The notes beneath the pieces are model-generated. The model had not been told where the DNA came from. It was given only the letters and a program-made list of their open reading frames with translations, and did not search any database. A DNA stretch of 13,963 bases from ASMP01 sp035282925. GTDB taxonomy: Archaea; Nanobdellota; Nanobdellia; Pacearchaeales; GW2011-AR1. Positions within the stretch are counted from its first letter, which is position 1, and every line of letters starts with the position of its first letter. Shown here piece after piece: positions 5,785 through 11,256 of this stretch. Location: NCBI GenBank assembly GCA_035282925.1, contig DATEUW010000011.1:1-13963 (forward strand), in the 5' to 3' direction. Position numbers and translations under genes: made by a program.

Positions 5785-6491
5785 AAATTTTTGAAATCAA
5801 TGAATTAATAAATTATGGGGACAAAAACGAGCATTGTAGCTGGATAATTTACCCTTATCTAAAAGAAATTATTAAAATAAATTCTACAGACAAAATTCTT
5901 GATGCAGGATGTGGTGATGGGAGATTGTCTGAATATCTTAATCACAAAAAATTATATGCTATTGACTATGATATCAGCAACATTAAAAAAGCAAAAAAGA
6001 AAAAATACAAAGAAGTTAAAGCGGCATCAGTGTATAATATACCTTACCCCAACAAATATTTTGACAAAAGTTTTTGTGTAAGTGTTCTTATTTATGTTAA
6101 TAACATTGATGAAGCGATGAAAGAATTAATGAGGGTGACCAAGGATGAAATTATAATAACGGTTCCTAATTATAAGTGGTGGAGAATAAAATCTTTTTTC
6201 TTTAGAAGATATAGGAAAATAAGAAAGAATGGTTTAGTGGAATATAACAAACACCATAAAATAAAGTTAAATGAAAAAAATATTAGTTTAAGTTCAGGTA
6301 CTCTGAGGGGTTTGGCTGAAAAACATAATTTAGACTTAGAAATAATGTATTTGTCTAATAATTTTAAGACATTAAGAAACCTATTTGGAAATTGGCTTGC
6401 TAGCGAAGTTGTTGGAATTTTTAGAAAAAATGCCCCCACGAGGATTCGAACCTCGATCACAACCTCCGCAAGGTTGTGTTCTGTCCGTTGA
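5781..6491 (+). CDS. class I SAM-dependent methyltransferase running into tRNA-Arg antisense
   Basis: A 236-residue frame with a Methyltransf_11-type Rossmann fold. Motif I is DAGCGDGR (41-48), the acidic ribose contact is Asp62 in AIDYD, the post-II loop reads ASVYNIPYPNKYFDKSF, and strand 5 with its following region reads DEIIITVPNYKWW. Such enzymes methylate small molecules, lipids, sugars or proteins; the substrate cannot be read from this sequence. The family's last strand appears to end near FRK216. Residues 217-236 are translated from the right repeat and antisense of the tRNA-Arg gene (NAPTRIRTSITTSARLCSVR), so the tail is an integration product. Start is fixed by the ATGA overlap with the upstream gene. 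Lys/Asn/Ile-rich composition and AAA/AAT/ATT codons contrast with radA. Confidence 0.85.
   Translation: MKIFEINELINYGDKNEHCSWIIYPYLKEIIKINSTDKILDAGCGDGRLSEYLNHKKLYAIDYDISNIKKAKKKKYKEVKAASVYNIPYPNKYFDKSFCVSVLIYVNNIDEAMKELMRVTKDEIIITVPNYKWWRIKSFFFRRYRKIRKNGLVEYNKHHKIKLNEKNISLSSGTLRGLAEKHNLDLEIMYLSNNFKTLRNLFGNWLASEVVGIFRKNAPTRIRTSITTSARLCSVR
6425..6430 (-). terminator. oligo-T tract after tRNA-Arg
   Basis: On the minus strand TTTTTT follows the tRNA discriminator base directly, consistent with an archaeal U-tract terminator. The tract belongs to the island, not to the pre-integration site, so the element would have supplied it. Confidence 0.4.
6430..6442 (-). repeat. right direct repeat within tRNA-Arg 3' end (putative att site)
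   Basis: ATGCCCCCACGAG is identical to 5133-5145. It covers one base past the tRNA, the discriminator, the acceptor 3' strand and the first part of the T stem. Confidence 0.8.
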
Positions 6492-6502
6492 ACTATAGGG
6501 GC
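6431..6502 (-). tRNA. tRNA-Arg (anticodon GCG)
   Basis: A 72-nt cloverleaf on the minus strand. Acceptor GCCCCTA pairs with TGGGGGC (one U-G pair), D stem GTTC/GAAC, anticodon stem CAACC/GGTTG around loop TTGCGGA (anticodon GCG, reading CGC), T stem CGAGG/CCTCG around TTCGAAT, discriminator A. CCA is not encoded and there is no intron. Its 3' end is the duplicated sequence bounding the island. The methyltransferase frame overlaps it in antisense for 61 bp. Confidence 0.95.
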
Positions 6503-6524
6503 TTTGAACTAATTCTGTTATTAA

Positions 6525-6538
6525 GAATATAAATATTT
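6525..6538 (-). promoter_or_regulatory. TATA box for tRNA-Arg
   Basis: Minus-strand AAATATTTATATTC is centred about 29 bp upstream of the first tRNA base at 6502. Confidence 0.5.
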
Positions 6539-6558
6539 GCAATTCACCCTAAAAAAAA

Positions 6559-6570
6559 CATTTATAAATA
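6559..6570 (+). promoter_or_regulatory. TATA box and short leader with possible ribosome binding site
   Basis: CATTTATAAATA is centred about 40 bp upstream of ATG 6604, farther than at the other genes. A transcript starting near 6590 would have a leader of about 14 nt carrying GAGGG at 6593-6597, a plausible Shine-Dalgarno sequence. A weaker TATA-like run at 6579-6592 is too close for a leaderless start. Confidence 0.45.
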
Positions 6571-6603
6571 CCTAATTGCTATTAAAATATAAGAGGGTTT
6601 GAG

Positions 6604-7938
6604 ATGAAAAGAGAGGTAAAATTAGGAATTTTTGTATTAGTCGTAGTTTTGTCTGCATTTTTTATTTTGGCAACTTCTTATAATAAAGCTCCAGCTTCTA
6701 CTTCTGCTGGAAGCACCATATCTATGGTCACTTTTGATGTTTCAAATACAACTGGTCTTCCAAATTGGAGCAATTTTACTAATGTTACGATTGCCGTACT
6801 AGGGACAGTCTCTGTGGGAAATCTTTCTAATATTACCATTTCTAATGGAACCGATATTTATTGGAACGATACTTTCACAACATCCCCTGTTGTAATCATC
6901 ATTAATAATAATTTTACAACAACGACAAGTGTAAATTGGACAGTAAACTTTACATTAAAAACAACAGCAACATATAATAAGACTGTAGGAGCAAACGTTA
7001 CTGCAATAGGTAATGTTACATCAAGTAATTTGAGCTATTCTGTACTCCCATACAATTCAAGCCTAACAATAGTCAGTATAGAAACAACTGCCCCCGTTGC
7101 AACAGCAACCTGCAGCCCTAAGGAAATTTATGAGACAGAGACTTTTCCATGCACATGCTCTGGGACAGATTCCGGAGATGCAGCATCAGGAGTGGATACA
7201 AATGTAGGTTCATCGAATTCACCAGATGGAATATCTACACCTTTAACAATAGGGACTTTCACATATACATGCACCGTCACAGACAATGCAGATAACTCTG
7301 CCAGCGATACAGAAACCTACACTGTCTTGAATGTTGGTGGAGGCGGCGGAGCAGGAACTTCTCTTCCAAAGAACACGCATTCTTTTTCAAAGATAACTCC
7401 CGGAGTTGTAAGCATCATGAAAGATTTTGATTCTGAAATTGGCGTGAAACAGATTCAGATAGAGGTAAACAACGAAGCACAGAATGTTAAAATTACAGTT
7501 ACTAAGTATGACGGAAAGCCAGCAGAGGTCTCTGTCTCGAAATCCGGAAAAGTCTATCAGTATCTGCAGATAAGTGAACAAAACCTTGGAACCAAGCTGG
7601 ACAAGGCAACTGTTCAGTTTAGGGTTGAAAAATCCTGGGCATCCAGCAACGGATTGGACAAAGCTGAAGTCTCTGTCTACAAGTTTGATGAAAGTTCTTC
7701 CAAATGGAATGAATTAACAACAACCTTTGCCTCAGAAGACAGCACCTATTACTATTATGATGCTGAGCTGGATTCTTTCAGCTATTTTGCAATTTCAGAA
7801 AGGAGCCTTGTTGGAGGAGAAGGAACAACTGCTACTGGAGAAACGCCAACTGAAGGAAGAAGCCTGACATGGCTATGGATTCTGATAGCTTTGGTGATTG
7901 TTGTCGTTGTATGGTTGATGATGAGGAAGAGGCAGTAA
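6604..7938 (+). CDS. membrane-anchored, N-glycan-rich surface protein with PGF-pre-PGF domain
   Basis: A 444-residue secreted protein. The N-terminal hydrophobic segment 7-24 is a signal or anchor. Residues 40-155 form a Thr/Asn-rich beta domain with 16 N-x-S/T sequons, a candidate for heavy N-glycosylation. Residues 163-241 look like an Ig/HYR-type domain with four cysteines (170, 183, 185, 223). After a Gly-rich linker (245-251), residues 258-398 match the archaeal PGF-pre-PGF domain (HSFSKITPGVVSIMKDFD, then KWNELTTTF and ending DSFSYFAI). A Gly/Thr linker leads to the C-terminal membrane helix (422-439) and basic stop-transfer RKRQ. The protein is therefore displayed outside the cell, fixed at the C-terminus. 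No enzymatic motif is seen; adhesion or an S-layer-associated role is inferred. Confidence 0.85.
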   Translation: MKREVKLGIFVLVVVLSAFFILATSYNKAPASTSAGSTISMVTFDVSNTTGLPNWSNFTNVTIAVLGTVSVGNLSNITISNGTDIYWNDTFTTSPVVIIINNNFTTTTSVNWTVNFTLKTTATYNKTVGANVTAIGNVTSSNLSYSVLPYNSSLTIVSIETTAPVATATCSPKEIYETETFPCTCSGTDSGDAASGVDTNVGSSNSPDGISTPLTIGTFTYTCTVTDNADNSASDTETYTVLNVGGGGGAGTSLPKNTHSFSKITPGVVSIMKDFDSEIGVKQIQIEVNNEAQNVKITVTKYDGKPAEVSVSKSGKVYQYLQISEQNLGTKLDKATVQFRVEKSWASSNGLDKAEVSVYKFDESSSKWNELTTTFASEDSTYYYYDAELDSFSYFAISERSLVGGEGTTATGETPTEGRSLTWLWILIALVIVVVVWLMMRKRQ

Positions 7939-8002
7939 TTATCCAACTGAGTTTCTAACCAACTTAGATTAATAATAACCCATCAAACAGCAATTAATAT
8001 CA

Positions 8003-8052
8003 CTTTTATTGTATATTCTTTATTTAAAATCTTTTTCTATAACAATTTTTTG
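8003..8052 (+). terminator. T-rich tracts after the surface-protein gene
   Basis: Several T runs (TTTTATT, CTTTTTC, CAATTTTTTGC) lie 60-115 bp after the stop codon in a gene-free gap of 169 bp. This fits archaeal U-rich termination, but the region is AT-rich throughout. Nothing else is apparent in the gap besides the EndoQ promoter. Confidence 0.25.
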
Positions 8053-8073
8053 CTTTATCACAAAGCAACTAAA

Positions 8074-8084
8074 TCCTTAAAAAC
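8074..8084 (+). promoter_or_regulatory. TATA box for the EndoQ operon
   Basis: TCCTTAAAAAC is centred about 28 bp upstream of ATG 8108. Confidence 0.5.
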
Positions 8085-8107
8085 TTCGGCATATTTTTCC
8101 TGAAATA

Positions 8108-9331
8108 ATGGAAATCATCGCCGATTTGCAGATACATTCAAAATACGCGAGGGCAACCAGCAAGAATCTGAGCTTGGAGCTCTTAGAGAAATATGCGAGA
8201 ATGAAAGGTTTGAATCTTCTTGGTGTTGGGGATTTTCAGCATCCTCTCAGAAGGAAGGAAATAGACGAAAAGCTCACAGAGGACGAATACGGAATTTTGA
8301 GAACGGCAAATGGTTTTCCATTTCTGTGGCAGACAGAAATAAGCCTTATGTACAGCCAGGATGGGAAAAGGCGCGCAATCCATCACCTGATTTTTGCACC
8401 AAACAGAGAGATTGCAGACCAGATAACTGAATTTTTGGGAAGCAAAGGAAGGCTGGATTACGATGGAAGGCCGATATTTGGAATGAGCTCCCCTGAACTT
8501 GTTGAGGCTCTGAAGAAAATTTCTGATAAGATAGAGATAATTCCTGCCCACTGCATGACTCCCTGGTTTGGACTTTTTGGAAGCAAGTCCGGATTTGATT
8601 TTTTGAAAGAATGTTTCCAGGAACAAACGAGGAAAATTTATGCGATAGAATCTGGAATGTCTGCTGATCCATCTATGCTCTGGAGATTCAAGGAAGTCTC
8701 AGAAGGAGTCAATGTCGTGAGTTTTTCAGACGCGCACAGCTTCTGGCCATGGAGACTTGGACGCGAGGCAACAATTTTTGAAATTCCAGAGTTTACTTAT
8801 GAAAACATAATAAAGGCGATAAGAACAGGCCATGGATTGAAAGCAACAATAGAAACTCCTCCAGAATACGGAAAGTATCACTGGGATGGACACAGGCTCT
8901 GCGGGTTTTCCTGCAGCCCCGAAAAAACAAAGGAACTGAAAGGAATTTGCCCTGTCTGCAAAAAACCATTGACCATTGGAGTTGACAACAGGGTTGAAGA
9001 AATAGCTGCTTTTCCTCAAGGACATAAACCAAAAAATGCAAAACAATTCTACAGGCTATTGCCTCTGCATGAAGTGATTGCCCTGTCTGAAAATTCTAAT
9101 TTAGAGAGCAATAAAACGTGGCAGGTTTATAATAAGCTTATCGGAGAATTTACCAATGAATTTAACATCCTGCTAAATGCTTCTAAGGAAATGCTCCTGG
9201 GAAAAGGCTTTGATGCAAAACTCGTGGAACTGATCTTAAAAAACCGCGAAGAGAAAATAAAAGTTTCTCCGGGCTATGACGGGGAATACGGAAAAGCTCT
9301 TCTTGGAGAAAAGCAAGGGACTTTAATTTAA
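8108..9331 (+). CDS. endoQ: endonuclease Q (PHP-domain DNA repair nuclease)
   Basis: A 407-residue protein of the TIGR00375/EndoQ family, which in Thermococcales nicks DNA 5' of uracil, hypoxanthine, xanthine and abasic sites. The PHP domain supplies metal ligands: Asp6 and His10 (ADLQIHSKYARATS), Asp42 and His45 (GVGDFQHP), Glu77 (WQTEIS), His92-His93 (AIHHLIF), His148 (PAHCMTPWFGLFG), Asp208 and His210 (SFSDAHSFWPWRLGREATIF). A zinc finger follows, with Cys265, Cys269, Cys281 and Cys284. The C-terminal ~100 residues are a helical domain. Length agrees with the family (about 400-425). It is first in an operon with a phosphoribosyltransferase 6 bp downstream. The role in removing deaminated bases is from family knowledge. 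Confidence 0.9.
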   Translation: MEIIADLQIHSKYARATSKNLSLELLEKYARMKGLNLLGVGDFQHPLRRKEIDEKLTEDEYGILRTANGFPFLWQTEISLMYSQDGKRRAIHHLIFAPNREIADQITEFLGSKGRLDYDGRPIFGMSSPELVEALKKISDKIEIIPAHCMTPWFGLFGSKSGFDFLKECFQEQTRKIYAIESGMSADPSMLWRFKEVSEGVNVVSFSDAHSFWPWRLGREATIFEIPEFTYENIIKAIRTGHGLKATIETPPEYGKYHWDGHRLCGFSCSPEKTKELKGICPVCKKPLTIGVDNRVEEIAAFPQGHKPKNAKQFYRLLPLHEVIALSENSNLESNKTWQVYNKLIGEFTNEFNILLNASKEMLLGKGFDAKLVELILKNREEKIKVSPGYDGEYGKALLGEKQGTLI

Positions 9332-9337
9332 AATTTT

Positions 9338-9814
9338 ATGGCAAAACTAAATTTTCCAAGAAATTATATAAGAAGAACAAAGCCAGGAGAAGAATTCAAA
9401 CTGCATAGTGGAGGAACTTCTAATGTATTCTATGATGTTCAGGCATTAATGGAAAATCCTATTTATGCTGGATACGTCCTAGATAAACTTCTGGAAGAAA
9501 TGCCTTACGGCGGCCATTATATAGGGATTGAAAGAGGAGGAGCTGACATAGTAAGAAGAATTCCTCCTGAAAGAAATGCGAAAGTTTCCTTTATAAGCAA
9601 AGATGGAAAATTGATAGGAGAAAAACCAAAAGGTGGATTTGTGGTGGTTGATGACGTTGCAACAACGGGAAAAACTTTGGAGGGGACCTTAGCTATAATA
9701 GGCACCAGTCCAATAAAGACAATTGTTGTTTTAGACAGAAGATCAGAATTCGATCCAGATAACACGGTCCCTGCTGTTAAATCTGTTTTTAACCTTCCTT
9801 TTTCCCATCCATAA
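9338..9814 (+). CDS. pyrE: orotate phosphoribosyltransferase-like enzyme
   Basis: A 158-residue type I phosphoribosyltransferase. The PRPP-binding motif VVVDDVATTGKT is at 102-113. KLHSGGTSNVFYDVQALMEN (21-40) matches the orotate PRTase loop usually written SGRxSxYYxD, and YIGIERGGADIV matches the flexible-region strand before the catalytic loop. OPRT joins orotate to PRPP to give OMP in pyrimidine synthesis. The protein is shorter than typical PyrE (about 175-215), so specificity for another base is possible. It lies 6 bp after EndoQ with no promoter of its own at leaderless distance, so it is probably cotranscribed. Its 3' end overlaps the convergent Nop10 gene by 26 bp. Confidence 0.75.
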   Translation: MAKLNFPRNYIRRTKPGEEFKLHSGGTSNVFYDVQALMENPIYAGYVLDKLLEEMPYGGHYIGIERGGADIVRRIPPERNAKVSFISKDGKLIGEKPKGGFVVVDDVATTGKTLEGTLAIIGTSPIKTIVVLDRRSEFDPDNTVPAVKSVFNLPFSHP

Positions 9815-9926
9815 CATTTTTCCTTTTAATGAACTTGTAATGGGCATCGGAAGTTTTTTGGTTGCAACTGGGGCAGGCTTCTTTTAAAGTGTAAATGTTA
9901 CATGAATGGCATTTCCGGAGTTTCAT
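9789..9926 (-). CDS. nop10: H/ACA RNP component Nop10
   Basis: A 45-residue zinc protein of the archaeal H/ACA pseudouridylation complex (with Cbf5, Gar1 and L7Ae). MKLRKCHSCNIYTLKEACPS opens with the family signature: Cys6, Cys9, Cys18 and Cys21, with the conserved YTLKE between the pairs, then a His-containing segment (SDAHYKFIKRKN) for Cbf5 contact. The usual C-terminal helix ends in a YRRRLK-like run; here it is replaced by DGKKEG, and the protein is shorter than the common 53-60 residues. The frame stays open upstream, but ATG 9926 is clear because it overlaps the Nudix TGA (ATGA) and places the family N-terminus correctly. Confidence 0.88.
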   Translation of the reverse strand: MKLRKCHSCNIYTLKEACPSCNQKTSDAHYKFIKRKNVMDGKKEG

Positions 9927-10333
9927 TTCAGATTTAAAATATATTCTCTTAAATGTGGATGGTAGGCGATAGTGAAATAATTGTCTAATTCTTCTGGTTT
10001 TACCCATTTTAACTCTTTTAAATTTCCTCCCACTTTTTCTCTTCCGCCAATAACTTCGCATAAATAAAGAAGCAAGACAAAATTCTTCTTTTCTTTAGGA
10101 ATCATTGCAAATATATTTCCGAGGTTTTCAACTTCGAAACCTGTTTGTTCTTTAATCTTAGTCTTAAGAGACTTTTCCAGGTCTTTTCCAGGAGTAATTC
10201 TTCCTCCAGGAGGCGTCCACATAAGTTTTGGAACAAAGGGGTCTTTTTCTCTTCTACCGATTAGAATTTTCCTTTTTGCAGTATCAAAAATAATGCCTAG
10301 ATGAATTACATTAAAATCATCCAATTTTTCCAT
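9923..10333 (-). CDS. Nudix-fold protein with degenerate Nudix box
   Basis: A 136-residue protein with Nudix architecture: first strand VIHLGIIFDTAKRKILIGRR, then WTPPGGRITPGK entering the Nudix helix, then LKELKWVKPEELDNYF near the end, as in MutT-like proteins. Aligned to G-x5-E-x7-REUxEExGU, the box reads G44, Lys50 in place of Glu, then Thr58-Lys59-Ile60-Lys61-Glu62-Gln63-Thr64-Gly65-Phe66. Three of four metal-binding acidic positions are altered, so normal pyrophosphohydrolase activity is doubtful. I re-read this stretch from the DNA and it holds. It lies between aIF2alpha and Nop10, overlaps the Nop10 start by 4 bp, and has its own TATA box. Confidence 0.8.
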   Translation of the reverse strand: MEKLDDFNVIHLGIIFDTAKRKILIGRREKDPFVPKLMWTPPGGRITPGKDLEKSLKTKIKEQTGFEVENLGNIFAMIPKEKKNFVLLLYLCEVIGGREKVGGNLKELKWVKPEELDNYFTIAYHPHLREYILNLK

Positions 10334-10350
10334 ACTCTTTCATAAAAAAC

Positions 10351-10362
10351 CATATTTTTAAG
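10351..10362 (-). promoter_or_regulatory. TATA box for the Nudix-nop10 operon
   Basis: Minus-strand CTTAAAAATATG is centred about 24 bp upstream of the start codon at 10333. Confidence 0.5.
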
Positions 10363-10419
10363 TTTTGTGATTCACCGCTTCATTACTGAAATTTTTATAG
10401 AAAAATAAAGTAGATTTTT

Positions 10420-11124
10420 TTACTTCTTTACAATACTAAAATATAAGTTGCTTATCTTTGCTTTTTTTTCAATCATTTCAATCATTTCTTTCAGCTTCTG
10501 GTCAGCCTCTTTTATATTTTCATCCTCTCTCTTCAAAGAGTATCTTCCAGCAGAGACATATCTTATCTCTGCGCCGTCTATTTTTCCCAGTATATCTTTT
10601 ATTTTTTCAACACCATCAGAATCCATGCTTTTCAGGATTACCTCTTTTTTTATGACAGCTCTTTTTGGTTTTTGATCTTTGAAAATTTCAAAAATTTTCT
10701 TAGAATCCTGTTTTCCTATCAATCCTTCAAGCTCTCCCGGATTATTTTTTATTTCTTCCAAAAAACCATGAATGCTCCCTCTCTTGGAAATATTCCCGAG
10801 AGCATCTTCTGCCTTTTCCTTTAAAACAGTTCTTAAGATGCTGATAAAACTCCTCTCCTGCTTATATCTTTCTTTTAACTCTTTCTGCTCTTTCAGAGTC
10901 ACCCGCCTAAATGAGAGGTCCATCCTGTTCCCAGATATCCTGAGGACTTTGCACACTATCTTTTTTTTAGGAACGACATAGTCTCTTATGTTCCTTATCC
11001 TCCCGGGTGCAATCTCAGAAAAAACTATGGAGCCTTCACCATCACCCTCTATATTTACAAATACTGTTGTGCCGACTATCCTATCAACAGTGCAAAGCAC
11101 CACGTCTCCTGCTTCTAAGTTCAT
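10420..11124 (-). CDS. eif2a: translation initiation factor aIF2, alpha subunit
   Basis: A 234-residue subunit of the heterotrimer that brings initiator Met-tRNA to the small ribosomal subunit. The S1/OB domain spans 1-76: GDVVLCTVDRIVGTTVFVNI, the loop FSEIAPGRIRNIRDYV that corresponds to the eukaryotic Ser51 region, and KVLRISGNRMDLSFRRVT. A helical middle domain (77-150) and an alpha/beta C-terminal domain (about 155-234, RAVIKKEVILKSMDSDGVEK) bind aIF2-gamma. It is shorter than the usual 260-275 residues, mainly in the middle domain. In many archaea nop10 follows directly; here the Nudix gene stands between. A T-rich run at 10401-10410 on the minus strand could end its transcript. Confidence 0.93.
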   Translation of the reverse strand: MNLEAGDVVLCTVDRIVGTTVFVNIEGDGEGSIVFSEIAPGRIRNIRDYVVPKKKIVCKVLRISGNRMDLSFRRVTLKEQKELKERYKQERSFISILRTVLKEKAEDALGNISKRGSIHGFLEEIKNNPGELEGLIGKQDSKKIFEIFKDQKPKRAVIKKEVILKSMDSDGVEKIKDILGKIDGAEIRYVSAGRYSLKREDENIKEADQKLKEMIEMIEKKAKISNLYFSIVKK

Positions 11125-11144
11125 TAAGATAGAAAAAATAGTCT

Positions 11145-11155
11145 CTTTTTAAGGG
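11145..11155 (-). promoter_or_regulatory. TATA box for aIF2alpha
   Basis: Minus-strand CCCTTAAAAAG is centred about 26 bp upstream of the start codon at 11124. The rest of the 132-bp gap to the DHH gene shows nothing else clear. Confidence 0.55.
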
Positions 11156-11256
11156 TTTTGATATATCTGATTATAGTTGTCAAGACTAATTTATGATGTA
11201 ATATCTAAGAAAAATATGATATAGACTTCTTATCCTTAACACTTTAGAATAATTTA

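Larger units (their letters stand above)
5133..6442. mobile_element. minimal tRNA-integrated island, no integrase
   Basis: A 1.3-kb segment bounded by a perfect 13-bp direct repeat of the tRNA-Arg(GCG) 3' end. The intact tRNA is at the right and the fragment at the left, which is the pattern left by tyrosine-integrase insertion into a tRNA 3' end. The interior is visibly more AT-rich than radA or the genes to the right. It carries a winged-helix regulator (minus) and a divergent pair of translationally overlapping genes (plus), one of which is a SAM methyltransferase. No integrase, replication gene or inverted repeat is visible, so it is either a deletion remnant or an element moved by an integrase encoded elsewhere. 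Confidence 0.65.

Noticed and set aside
6170..6460. Minus-strand open frame of 96 codons crossing the island end and tRNA-Arg
   Set aside because: Antisense to the methyltransferase, whose motifs are clear; the start lies inside the tRNA and the product shows no family features.
8183..9046. Several long minus-strand open frames antisense to endonuclease Q
   Set aside because: EndoQ has complete metal-binding and zinc motifs in frame; the antisense frames are shadows with no promoter or recognisable domains.
11125..11256. Possible C/D-box small RNA in the gap (ATGATG and CTGA words)
   Set aside because: The boxes are in the wrong order on the plus strand and absent on the minus strand; no terminal stem.
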